From Symsagittifera roscoffensis (taxonomy: Eukaryota > Xenacoelomorpha > Acoela > Convolutidae): a stretch of 64,000 nucleotides of DNA. Location of the stretch: contig NC_087071.1 of the NCBI RefSeq assembly GCF_963678635.1, positions 44,131,095 to 44,195,094 on the forward strand. Reading direction: 5' to 3'. Positions 12,708-25,540 of this stretch are shown here, in pieces. The notes under the pieces are model-generated. The model was not told the origin of the DNA and made no database searches. It was given only the letters and a program-made list of their open reading frames with translations. The stretch's first letter is position 1; each line of letters begins with the position of its first letter. Position numbers and translations under genes: made by a program.

Positions 12708-15399
12708 AATAAAATTATCAACAAAAAGATGGAAAATTTAACTCAGAACAATTAGTTTTTGCTGTAAGATAACTCTGATTTCTGAATTTTAACGTTTTTT
12801 TTGGATGAAACATCAGCATAAAAATTAAACTGGAAACCCTACATTCAAAATATTTTGATTTTTTCATATTTGTTGAAGGGTGAGTATGTAGAAAAAGTCA
12901 ATTTACAGTCTATAGAAAGCAGAATTAAAATTGATACCGAAAAAAAAAGAGTTTTTTGGTATTGACTCTATAATGATAATTTACAGTAAAAAAACTTCTG
13001 CAAAACAAAATACATTGAAATTGTTTTTTAAAACAGTACAATCGAAAATCTACCAAATTAAATAAATTGCAACAGATCTGAAATCTGTAAATACCACTGC
13101 GGGATACAAAACTCTGATTGAAGAGCGAAGTTATTGGCACTGAGCTTTTGGCGCTGTTTTTTGCGATACAAATTTCTTTATCTACTCGTTTTTTTAAAAA
13201 CTTCCGTTGTCATAAAGTTCCGAGCTTTACAAAACTCAAATTTTTTGATATTGCTTGGGTTCTTGGAATATTTTGACGTTTCAACTTTTTTTGTTCTTTG
13301 TTAATGATTGTAAAGTAAATTATACCAATAAAATTTCAATGTAATAAGAAATTAGAGCTTCCAAGCACAAAATCAATCAACAAAACTGAAAATAGATTTT
13401 GATAATATTTGAATTTGTGCGTTTCTATCCCTAGTAGTTACTATGTTTTGATACATTAGAAATAAACTAATCAAAAGGATTTGATATTTTTACTGGTTTC
13501 TTCTTGAAATAAATGTTTCAGAATCGAAAACGATTTTGCTGGTTCGAAACAAACATCCCTCTGCTAAAAATGAAAATGATCACTAATACAGTTTTTTATT
13601 GTATAGATTTTGGCATTATACATCGCAATTGCAAGATCAATGCATGAAGAAGTATACGCCGTCTCGCGATAAACCCAAATTCATTATGTCAATATCATAG
13701 CATTTCAAAAGAGCATGGCTTGTTTAAAAAGAGTCTGACCTATTTGAGTGAGTTAATTCATCAATATTGAAGTCGCCACGAATAATTTTTAGCTGTTTCA
13801 TCTTTTAAAGGTTTCCTATAATAAAAGATCAAAATTGCTCGAAAATTCTGGAAACCTGCAAGAATGATGACTAACTTTTGATGACTAACTTACTTACGAC
13901 CAAAAGCAGGTTTTTCTTCATACTCAGTAGGGCAGCTCTTCTAACTTGTTATCTCGCCAAGAACAAAAATGAATTTTCCGCCAAAAGATTTGAGAATATT
14001 TTGAAAACTGGCAACTTGAGTTTACAATTTGGTAATTACATTTACCGCAAACTACAGCTTTGAAGAGATCCCACTAAATCTTTGCAACCTATCAATTCTC
14101 GCGGTAAGAAAAACATTTTTGGCAAAAATTCTTCAAAGGCCATCAAATTTTTCAGCGCAGTTTTGTGAAATAAAATTATCAACAAAAAGATGGAAAATTT
14201 AACTCAGAACAATTAGTTTTTGCTGTAAGATAACTCTGATTTCTGAATTTTAACGTTTTATTTGGATGAAACATCAGCATAAAAATTAAACTGGAAACCC
14301 TACATTCAAAATATTTTTGATTTTTTCATATTTGTTGAAGGGTGAGTATGTAGAAAAAGTCAATTTACAGTCTATAGAAAGCAGAATTAAAATTGATACC
14401 GAAAAAAAAGAGTTTTTTGGTATTGACTCTATAATGATAATTTACAGTAAAAAAACTTCTGCAAAACAAAATACATTGAAATTGTTTTTTAAAACAGTAC
14501 AATCGAAAATCTACTATATTAAATAAATTGCAACAGATCTGAAATCTGTAAACACCACTGCGGGATACAAAACTCTGATTGAAGAGCGAATTTAATGGCA
14601 CTGAGCTTTTGGCGCTGTTTTTTTGCGATACAATTTTATTTATCTACTCGTTTTTTTTTTAGTTTCCGTTGTCATAAAGTTCCGAGCTTTACAAAACTCA
14701 AATTTTTTGATTTTGCTTGGGTTTTTGGAATTTTTTGACGTTTCAACTTTTTTTGTTCTTTTTTAATGATTGTAAAGTAAAGTAGACCAATCACATTTCA
14801 ATGTAATAAGAAATTAGAGCTTCCAAGCACAAAATCAATCAACAAAACTGAAAATAGATTTTGATAATATTTGAATTTGTGCGTTTCTATCCCGAGTAGT
14901 TACTATGTTTTGATACATTAGAAATAAATTAATCAAAAGGATTTGATATTTTTACTGGTTTCTTCTTGAAATAAATGTTTCAGAATCGAAAACGATTTTG
15001 CTGATTCGAAACAAACATCCCTCTGCTAAAAATGATAATGATCACTAATACAGTTTTTTATTGTATAGATTTTGGCATTATACATCGCAATTGCAAGATC
15101 AATGCATGAAGAAGTATACGCCGTCTCGCGATAAACCCATATTCATTATGTCAATATCATAGCATTTCAAAAGAGCATGGCTTGTTTAAAAAGAGTCTGA
15201 CCTATTTGAGTGAGTTAATTCATCAATATTGAAGTCGCCACGAATAATTTTTAGCTGTTTCATCTTTTAAAGGTTTCCTATAATAAAAGATCAAAATTGC
15301 CCGAAATTTCTGGAAACCTGCAAGAATGATGACTAACTTTTGATGACTAACTTACTTACGACCAATAGCAGGTTTTTCTTCATACTCAGTAGGGCAGCT

Positions 15400-18300
15400 C
15401 TTCTAACTTGTTATCTCGCCAAGAACAAAAATGAATTTTCCGCCAAAAGACTTGAGAATATTTTGAAAACTGGCAACTTGAGTTTACAATTTGGTAATTA
15501 CATTTACCGCAAACTACAGCTTTCAAGAGATCCCACTAAATCTTTGCAACCTATCAATTCTCGCGGTAAGAAAAACATTTTTGGCAAAAATTCTTCAAAG
15601 TCCATCAAATTTTTCAGCGCAGTTTTGTGAAATAAAATTATCAACAAAAAGATGGAAAATTTAACTCAGAACAATTAGTTTTTGCTGTAAGACAACTCTG
15701 ATTTCTGAATTTTAACGTTTTTTTCGATGAAACATCAGCATAAAAATTAAACTGGAAACCCTACATTCAAAATATTTTTGATTTTTTCATATTTGTTGAA
15801 GGGCGAGTATGTAGAAAAAGTCAATTTACAGTCTATAGAAAGCAGAATTAAAATTGATACAGAAAAAAAAGAGTTTTTTGGTATTGACTCTATAATGATA
15901 ATTTACAGTAAAAAAACTTCTGCAGAACAAAATAAAATGAAATTGTTTTTTTAAAACAGTACAATCGAAAATCTACTATATTAAATAAATTGCAACAGAT
16001 CTGAAATCTGTAAATACCACTGCGGGATACAAAACTCTGATTGAAGAGCGAAGTTATTGGCACTGAGCTTTTGGCGCTGTTTTTGCGATACAAATTTGTT
16101 TATCTACTCGTTTTTTTTTTAAATTTCCGTTGTCATAAAGTTCCGAGCTTTACAAAACTCAAATTTTTTGATATTGCTTGGGTTCTTAGAATTTTTTGAC
16201 GTTACAATTTTTTTTGTTCTTTTTTAATGAACGTAAAACAAAGTAGACCAATCATATTTCAATGTAATAAGAAATTAGAGCTTCCAATCGCAAAATCAAT
16301 CAACAAAAACAAAAAAAAGATTTTGATAATATTTGAATTTGTGTGTTTCTATCCCGAGTAGTTACTATGTTTTGATACATTAGAAATAAACTAATCAAAA
16401 GGATTTGATATTTTTACTGGTTTTTTATTGCAATAAATGTTTCAGATTCGAAAACGATTTTGCTGATTCGAAATAAGCATCCCTCTGCTAAAAATGAAAA
16501 TGATCACTAATACAGTTTTTAACTGTATAGATTTTGGCATTATACATCGCAATTGCAAGATCAATGCATGAAGAAGTATACGCCGTCTCGCGATAAACCC
16601 AAATTCATTATGTCAATATCGTAGCATTTTAAAAGAGAATGGCTTGTTTAAAAAGAGTCTGACCGATTTGAGTGAAGTAATTCATCAATATTGAAGTCAC
16701 CACGAATAATTTTTAGCTGTTTCATCTTTTAAAGGTTTACTATAATGAAACATCAAAATTGTCCGAAAATTCTGGAAACCTGCAAGATTGATGACTAACT
16801 TTTGATGAATACCTTACTTACGACCAATAGCAGGTTTTCTCTTCATACTCAGTAGGGCAGCTCTTCTAACTTGTTAACTCGCCAAGAACAAAAATGAATT
16901 TTTCCGCCAAAAGACTTAGGAATTTTTTGAAAACTGACAACTTGAGTTTACAGTTTGGTAATTACATTTACCGCAAACTACAGCTATCAAGAGATCCCAC
17001 TAAAACTTTGCATACCAATTCTCGCGGTAAGAAAAGCATTTTTGGCAAAAATTCTTCAAAGACCATCAAATTTTTCAGCGCAGTTTTGTGAAATAAAATT
17101 ATCAACAAAAAGATAAAAAATTTAACTCAAAACAATTAGTTTTTGCTGTAAGATAACTCTGATTTCTGAATTTTAACGTTTTTTTGGATGAAACATCAGC
17201 ACAAAAATTATACTGAAAACCGTACATTCAAAATATTTTTACTATTTTCATATTTGTTGATGGGCGAGTATGTAGAAAAAGTCAATTTACAGTCTATAGA
17301 AAGCAGAGTTAAAATTGATACAGAAAAAAAAGAGTTTTTTGGTAATGACTCTATAATGATAATTTACAGTAAACAACTTCTGCAAAACAAAATACATTGA
17401 AATTGGTTTTTAAAACAGTACAATCGAAAATCTACCAAATTAAATAAATTGCAACAGATCTGAAATCTGTAAATACCACTGCGGGATACAAAACTCTGAT
17501 TGAAGAGCGAAGTTATTGGCACTGAGCTTTTGGCGCTGTTTTTTGCGATACAAATTTATTTATCTACTCGTTTTTTTTTAAATTTCCGTTGTCATAAAGT
17601 TCCGAGCTTTACAAAACTCAAATTTTTTTTATATTGCTTGAGTTCTTCGAATTTTTTGATATTTCAATTGTTTTTGTTCTTTTTTAATGAACTTAAAGTA
17701 AAGTAGACCAATCATATTTCAATGTAATAAGAAATTAAAGCTTCCAAGCACAAAATCAATCAACAAAACTGAAAATAGATTTTGATAATATTTGAATTTG
17801 TGTGTTTCTATCCCGAGTACTTACTATGTTTTAATACATTAGAAATAAACTAATCAAAAGAATTTTAAATTTTTTACTGGTTTCTTATTGCAATAAATGT
17901 TTCAGATGTCGAAAACGGTTTTGCTGATTCGAAAAAAACCTCCCTCTGTTAAAAATGAAAATGATCACCAATACAGTTTTTAATTGTATAGATTTTGGCA
18001 TTATACATCGCAATTGCTAGATCAATGCATGAAAAAGTATACGCCGTCTCGCGATAAACCCAAATTCATTATGTCAATATCATAGATTTTTAAAAGAGCA
18101 TGGCTTGTTTAAAAAGAGTCTGACCTATTTGAGTGAGGTAATTCATCAATATTGAAGTCACCACGAATAATTTTTAGCTGTTTCATCTTTTAAAGGTTTC
18201 CTATAATAAAACATCAAAATTGTCCGAAACTTCTGGAAATCTGCAAGAATGATGACTAACTTTTGATGACTAACTTAGTTACGACCAATAGCAGGTTTTC

Positions 18301-21280
18301 TCTTCATACTCAGTAGGGCAGCTCTTCTAACTTGTTATCTCGCCAAGAACAAAAATGAATTTTCCGCCAAAAGACTTGAGAATATTTTGAAAACTGGCAA
18401 CTTGAGTTTACAATTTGGTAATTACATTTACCGCAAACTACAGCTTTCAAGAGATCCCACTAAATCTTTGCAACTTATCAATTCTCGCGGTAAGAAAAAC
18501 ATTTTTGGCAAAAATTCTTCAAAGTCCATCAAATTTTTCAGCGCAGTTTTGTGAAATAAAATTATCAACAAAAAGATGGAAAATTTAACTCAGAACAATT
18601 AGTTTTTGCTGTAAGACAACTCTGATTTCTGAATTTTAACGTTTTTTTTGGATGAAAAATCAGCATAAAAATTAAACTGGAAACCCTACATTCAAAATAT
18701 TTTTGATTTTTTCATATTTGTTGAAGGGCGAGTATGTAGAAAAAGTCAATTTACAGTCTATAGAAAGCAGAATTAAAATTGATACAGAAAAAAAAGAGTT
18801 TTTTGGTATTGACTCTATAATGATAATTTACAGTAAAAAAACTTCTGCAGAACAAAATAAAATGAAATTGTTTTTTTAAAACAGTACAATCGAAAATCTA
18901 CTATATTAAATAAATTGCAACAGATCTGAAATCTGTAAATACCACTGCGGGATACAAAACTCTGATTGAAGAGCGAAGTTATTGGCACTGAGCTTTTGGC
19001 GCTGTTTTTGCGATACAAATTTGTTTATCTACTCGTTTTTTTTTTAAATTTCCGTTGTCATAAAGTTCCGAGCTTTACAAAACTCAAATTTTTTGATATT
19101 GCTTGGGTTCTTAGAATTTTTTGACGTTACAATTTTTTTTGTTCTTTTTTAATGAACGTAAAACAAAGTAGACCAATCATATTTCAATGTAATAAGAAAT
19201 TAGAGCTTCCAATCGCAAAATCAATCAACAAAAACAAAAAAAAGATTTTGATAATATTTGAATTTGTGTGTTTCTATCCCGAGTAGTTACTATGTTTTGA
19301 TACATTAGAAATAAACTAATCAAAAGGATTTGATATTTTTACTGGTTTTTTATTGCAATAAATGTTTCAGATTCGAAAACGATTTTGCTGATTCGAAATA
19401 AGCATCCCTCTGCTAAAAATGAAAATGATCACTAATACAGTTTTTAACTGTATAGATTTTGGCATTATACATCGCAATTGCAAGATCAATGCATGAAGAA
19501 GTATACGCCGTCTCGCGATAAACCCAAATTCATTATGTCAATATCGTAGCATTTTAAAAGAGAATGGCTTGTTTAAAAAGAGTCTGACCGATTTGAGTGA
19601 AGTAATTCATCAATATTGAAGTCACCACGAATAATTTTTAGCTGTTTCATCTTTTAAAGGTTTACTATAATGAAACATCAAAATTGTCCGAAAATTCTGG
19701 AAACCTGCAAGATTGATGACTAACTTTTGATGAATACCTTACTTACGACCAATAGCAGGTTTTCTCTTCATACTCAGTAGGGCAGCTCTTCTAACTTGTT
19801 AACTCGCCAAGAACAAAAATGAATTTTTCCGCCAAAAGACTTAGGAATTTTTTGAAAACTGACAACTTGAGTTTACAGTTTGGTAATTACATTTACCGCA
19901 AACTACAGCTATCAAGAGATCCCACTAAAACTTTGCATACCAATTCTCGCGGTAAGAAAAGCATTTTTGGCAAAAATTCTTCAAAGACCATCAAATTTTT
20001 CAGCGCAGTTTTGTGAAATAAAATTATCAACAAAAAGATAGAAAATTTAACTCAAAACAATTAGTTTTTGCTGTAAGATAACTCTGATTTCTGAATTTTA
20101 ACGTTTTTTTTGGATGAAACATCAGCACAAAAATTAAACTGAAAACCGTACATTCAAAATATTTTTACTATTTTCATATTTGTTGATGGGCGAGTATGTA
20201 GAAAAAGTCAATTTACAGTCTATAGAAAGCAGAGTTAAAATTGATACAAAAAAAAAAGAGTTTTTTGGTAATGACTCTATAATGATAATTTACAGTAAAC
20301 AACTTCTGCAAAACAAAATACATTGAAATTGGTTTTTAAAACAGTACAATCGAAAATCTACCAAATTAAATAAATTGCAACAGATCTGAAATCTGTAAAT
20401 ACCACTGCGGGATACAAAACTCTGATTGAAGAGCGAAGTTATTGGCACTGAGCTTTTGGCGCTGTTTTTTGCGATACAAATTTATTTATCTACTCGTTTT
20501 TTTTTAAATTTCCGTTGTCATAAAGTTCCGAGCTTTACAAAACTCAAATTTTTTTTATATTGTTTGAGTTCTTCGAATTTTTTGATATTTCAATTGTTTT
20601 TGTTCTTTTTTAATGAACTTAAAGTAAAGTAGACCAATCATATTTCAATGTAATAAGAAATTAAAGCTTCCAAGCACAAAATCAATCAACAAAACTGAAA
20701 ATAGATTTTGATAATATTTGAATTTGTGTGTTTCTATCCCGAGTACTTACTATGTTTTAATACATTAGAAATAAACTAATCAAAAGAATTTTAAATTTTT
20801 TACTGGTTTCTTATTGCAATAAATGTTTCAGATGTCGAAAACGGTTTTGCTGATTCGAAAAAAACCTCCCTCTGTTAAAAATGAAAATGATCACCAATAC
20901 AGTTTTTAATTGTATAGATTTTGGCATTATACATCGCAATTGCTAGATCAATGCATGAAAAAGTATACGCCGTCTCGCGATAAACCCAAATTCATTATGT
21001 CAATATCATAGATTTTTAAAAGAGCATGGCTTGTTTAAAAAGAGTCTGACCTATTTGAGTGAGGTAATTCATCAATATTGAAGTCACCACGAATAATTTT
21101 TAGCTGTTTCATCTTTTAAAGGTTTCCTATAATAAAACATCAAAATTGTCCGAAACTTCTGGAAATCTGCAAGAATAATGACTAACTTTTGATGACTAAC
21201 TTAGTTACGACCAATAGCAGGTTTTCTCTTCATACTCAGTAGGGCAGCTCTTCTAACTTGTTATCTCGCCAAGAACAAAA
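15400..21280. repeat. Higher-order repeat: 2.92-kb dimer duplicated in tandem
   Basis: Two consecutive monomers (about 15400-18340) are repeated almost base for base in the next two (about 18340-21280), with offset 2925-2926 bp. Private variants recur at this offset, for example ATCGTAGCATTTTAAAAGAG at 16618 and 19543, GAATACCTTACTTACG at 16806 and 19731, and GTTTTAATACATTAG at 17827 and 20753. Neighbouring monomers inside the dimer differ far more. This is a classical higher-order satellite structure and the youngest event in the array. Edges are approximate. Confidence 0.85.
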
Positions 21281-24033
21281 ATGAATTTTCTGCCAAAAGA
21301 CTGAAGAATATTTTGAAAACTGACAACTTGAGTTTACAATTTGGTAATTACACTTACCGCAAACTACAGCTTTCAAGAGATCCCACTAAAACTTTGCAAC
21401 CTACCGATTCTCGCGGTAAGAAAAGCATTTTTGGCAAAAATTCTTCAAAGGCCATCAAATTTTTCAGCGCAGTTTTGTGAAATAAAATTATCAACAAAAA
21501 GATAGAAAATTTAACTCAGAACAATTAGTTTTTGCTGTAAGATAACTCTGATTTCTGAATTTTAACGTTTTTTTTTGGATGGAATATCAGCACAAAATTT
21601 AAACTGAAAACCCTACATTCAAATTATTTTTACTATTTTCTTGTTTTTTGATGGGCGAGAATGTAGAAAAAGTCAATTTACAATCTATAGAAAGCAGAGT
21701 TAAAATTGATACAGAAAAAAAGAGTTTTTTGTGGTAATGACTCTATAATAATAATAAACAGTTAAAAATTTCTGCAAAACAAAATACATTGAAATTGTTT
21801 CTTATAACAGTACAATCAAAAATCTACTATAATAATTAAATTGCAACAGATCTGAAATCTGTTAATACCACTGCGGGATACAAAACTCTGATTTTTTGCG
21901 ATACAAATTTCTTTATCTACTCGTTTTTTTAAAAACTACCGTTGTCATAAAGTTCCGAGCTTTACAAAACTCAAATTTTTTGATTTTGCTTGGGTTCTTC
22001 GAATTTTTTGACGTTTCAATTTTTTTTGTTCTTTTTAATGAATGTAAAGTAAAGTAGACCAATCAAATTTTAATGTAAAAAAAAATTAGAGCTTTTAAGC
22101 TCAAAACCAATCAACAAAACTGAAAATAGATTTTGATAATATTTGAATTTGTGTGTTTCTATCCCGAGTACTTACTATGTTTTAATACATTAGAAATAAA
22201 CTAATCAAAAAGATTTAATATTTTTACTGGTTTCTTATTGCAATAAATGTTTCAGATGTCGAAAACGATTTTGCTGATTCGAAAAAAACCTCCCTCTGCT
22301 AAAAATCAAAAATGATCACCAATACAGTTTTTAATTGTATACATTTTGGCATTATACATCGCAATTGCAAGATCAATGCATGATGAAGTATACAACGTCT
22401 CGCGATAAACCCAAATTCATTATGTCAAATCAAAAGAGTATGGTTTGTTTAAAAAGAGTCTGACCTATTTGAATGAGGTAATTCATCAATATTGAAGTCT
22501 CCACGAATAATTTTAGCTGTTTCATCTTTTAAAGGTTTCCTATAATAAAACATCAAAACTGTCCGAAAATTCTGGAAACCTGCAAGCATGATGACTAACT
22601 TTTGATGACTAACTTACTTACGACCAATAGCAGATTTACTCTTCATACTCAGTAGGGCAGCTCTTCTAACTTGTTATCTCGCTAAGAACAAAAAGGAAAT
22701 TTTTCCGCCAAAAGACATAGGAATACTTTGAAAACTGACAACTTGAGTTTACAATTTGGTAATTACATTTACCGCAAACTACAGCTTGCAAGAGATCCCA
22801 CTAAAACTTTGCAACCTACCAATTCTCACGGTAAGAAAAACATTTTTGGCAAAAATTCTTCAAAGGCCATCAATTTTTTCAGCGCAGTTTTCTGAAATAA
22901 AAATATCAACAGAAAGTTGGAAAATTTAACTCAGAAAAATTAGTTTTTGCTGTAAGATAACTCTGATTTCTGAATTTTAACGTTTTTTTTTGGATGAAAC
23001 ATCAGCACAAAAATTAAACTGAAAACCCTACATTCAAAATATTTTTAATATTTTCATATTTGTTGATAGGCGAGTATGTAGAAAAAGTCAATGTACAATC
23101 TATAGAAAGCAGAGTTAAAATTGATACAGAAAAAAAGAGTTTTTTGGTAATGACTCTATAATAATAATAAACAGTTAAAAATTTCTGCAAAACAAAATAC
23201 ATTGAAATTGTTTTTTATAACAGTACAATCAAAAATCTACTATAATAATTAAATTGCAACAGATCTGAAATCTGTTAATACCACTGCGGGATACAAAACT
23301 CTGATTTTTTGCGATACAAATTTCTTTATCTACTCGTTTTTTTAAAAACTTCCGTTGTCATAAAGTTCCGAGCTTTACAAAACTCAAATTTTTTGATTTT
23401 GCTTGGGTTCTTCGAATTTTTTGACGTTTCAATTTTTTTTGTTCTTTTTAATGAATGTAAAGTAAAGTAGACCAATCAAATTTTAATGTAATAAAAAATT
23501 AGAGCTTCCAAGCTCAAAACCAATCAACAAAACTGAAAATAGATTTTGATAATATTTGAATTTGTGTGTTTCTATCCCGAGTACTTACTATGTTTTAATA
23601 CATTAGAAATAAACTAATCAAAAAGATTTGATATTTTTTACTGGTTTCTTATTGCAATAAATGTTTCAGATGTCGAAAACGATTTTGCTGATTCGAAAAA
23701 AACCTCCCTCTGCTAAAAATGAAAATGATCACCAATACAGTTTTTAATTGTATACATTTTGGCATTATACATCGCAATTGCAAGATCAATGCATGAAGAA
23801 GTATACACCGTCTCGCGATAAACCCAAATTCATTATGTCAAATCAAAAGAGTATGGTTTGTTTAAAAAGAGTCTGACCTATTTGAATGAGGTAATTCATC
23901 AATATTGAAGTCACCACGGATAATTTTAGCTGTTTCATCTTTTAAAGGTTTCCTATAATAAAACATCAAAATTTTCCGAAAATTCTGGAAACCTGCAAGA
24001 ATGGTGACTAACTTATACCCGTTGTTCTCGCAG

Positions 24034-24112
24034 ACTACCCTCTGGTAATGCTTCAGATCGCACTTACAAAGCATGCTACACCTCCACCACGCTTGCTAAT
24101 CCAATTTTTTGA
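24034..24112 (+). other. Possible degenerate last exon (paralogue of the exon at 25350)
   Basis: After TTGTTCTCGCAG an open frame runs to TGA at 24110-24112. It contains the residues CYTSTTL, matching CYTSTL in the exon at 25350-25540, with a Gly-Asn pair upstream in both. Entry phase would be 2, which does not match the EGF exon exit phase. It could be an alternative last exon, an exon relic or chance. The evidence is a short match only. Confidence 0.25.
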
Positions 24113-25349
24113 ATTGATTCAAATTTCACAAAGGCAAATAGCTATCGGCAGATCATTAAAAATGTCGACGAAAGGTTTAACTGGTCTTGAAAACTTCTTT
24201 GTGATTGCACTTTCAGAAATGTCCGCTCAATTTTTTGAAAGTGCGCTAAAGTTTCTGAGCAGTAGTTCTCCTACATTGTTCTGGATAAATAGCAAACAAA
24301 TATTGAGATGTGTTTGAAAACAATTACGCTGTTTCTAATAAAGTTTTCACATGCTTGCATCAATCACTGCCCTCGTTAACTATGTAATTTCTTTTTGCTG
24401 ATGATGACTTAGCTGTTATTAATGCTCTATAAGCCCACAAAGTTTGTCCAATTTTTCATTAATTGCAGTCCGTAATTTAATTAATCAGGGCTTGTTGCCG
24501 AGTACATTTTGTATTTAGTCGATTTGAATAGTTCGAATTGTTATTTCGATTGGTAGTAATAGTGGACTGATTAGCTGGAAATGTTCTGTTTTGTCCATAG
24601 AAATCCATCTCGAGGAAAATTAACATGCGTCCATTTTTTGTCCTTCTTATAATTTTTTTTAGAAAATACTAAATCGAATAACAAATCAGTATCAAGGATG
24701 AATGTTTCGTCCTTTGCTTCGCAAAATGGATCAAAAATGAAGTTTTTTCTATATAAGTCAAAACTTAGCCATCAAAATAAAGTTCAGTCGATCAGTTTAA
24801 CAAACGCAGTCTGCGAGAATGCCGTTAAAACCTTGAATTAAATCGGTTTGAAACGAAATCTATCGTGGATTATCTCAAAGTTTGAGATTTAAAAAAATTA
24901 TCTCAAAACAGATACATACATAGATGAAAAAAGATGTGGAGAAAATTGAAAATTACAACAAAACTAATCAGCTCAATAGTTCCTATCATCATACTCTCTG
25001 GAATTTTATGCCCTAAAAGATTTGTGAGATAGTTGCAAAAGTTTTGTTCATAAAATGAACAATTTAACAAAAAATACTGAATAATTAAAACAGGATTTTT
25101 GACCAATAGGAACACTTACTGTTTTTGGGCACTTTTTGGAATTTTTGTCCAAAAAAAATGCGTTTTTCTCTTCAAACTTAGTTTATATCGGCGATAAAGG
25201 CGCCTTTAGTAAAATTTAGGGTCAGTCAGCCAAAAATGGATATCGCAAAATAGTACAAAGGGGGACATTTGTTTGGCGAGAGGGTCAAATCGCCGAAGAG
25301 AAAGAGGGCGTCCGTCCCAATCCCCCCCCCCTAAATCCGCCCCTGGAAG
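24113..25349. other. Non-coding, probably intron
   Basis: AT-rich unique sequence with no supported gene. At 25322-25345 a C-run followed by CTAAATCCGCCCCTG resembles the end of a hAT-type transposon (reverse complement CAGGGGCGGATTTAG), directly before the next exon. I could not find the opposite end in this stretch. Confidence 0.35.
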
Positions 25350-25540
25350 ATGGTAACATTTTAAGAGGTCGTTATGTTAATGCAGAGTACACTCCATGCT
25401 ACACGAGCACTTTGATACAATACTGTGGGACTGATCCGAATGTCTACTGCAAATGGAACTCAGCTGCCCATCCAGTAACATGCGCCTGCAACTACCCTCT
25501 CACCTACTCACCACAAACCAATAAATGTGATGATATATAA
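25350..25540 (+). CDS. Cysteine-rich last exon, possibly of the EGF gene
   Basis: An AG at 25348-25349 is followed by an open frame to TAA at 25538-25540. The 63 residues include six cysteines in a compact module (PCYTS, YCGTD, YCKWN, VTCAC, NKC) that resembles a secreted, disulphide-bonded fold, perhaps an EGF variant. Entry phase is 1, equal to the exit phase of the EGF exon at 462-599, so the two could be joined directly across a 24.7-kb intron that holds the satellite. No membrane segment follows, so the product would end as a secreted form if this is the true last exon. The acceptor region is C-rich rather than T-rich and may belong to a transposon end. Other exons may lie between. Confidence 0.6.

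Larger units (their letters stand above)
811..24015. repeat. Satellite array, 16 monomers of about 1.46 kb
   Basis: Head-to-tail tandem repeat. Using the landmark ACGACCAATAGCAGG (and close variants), monomers start near 814, 2274, 3726, 5317, 6789, 8256, 9610, 10977, 12435, 13896, 15358, 16820, 18281, 19745, 21207 and 22620; the last ends near 24015. Most spacings are 1452-1472 bp. Exceptions: 1591 (internal duplication), 1354 and 1367 (two neighbours sharing one deletion of about 95 bp), 1413 and about 1395 (last two, sharing another deletion). Blocks kept in all or nearly all copies include the GC-richer stretch around TACGCCGTCTCGCGATAAAC and a short hairpin ACAGAT-ctgaa-ATCTGT. The array begins and ends abruptly against unrelated sequence and lies between plus-strand exons. 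Shared deletions in neighbours point to local unequal exchange. Confidence 0.95.

Noticed and set aside
811..24015. CRISPR-like or bacterial repeat array
   Set aside because: Monomers are 1.46 kb without spacers, in eukaryotic DNA with introns.
811..24015. rRNA, tRNA, snRNA or histone gene repeats
   Set aside because: No conserved RNA core or histone-like ORF was recognised in the monomer.
24048..24317. 89-codon ORF after the satellite
   Set aside because: No domain and no composition change; a different frame in the same place has the better exon-like match.
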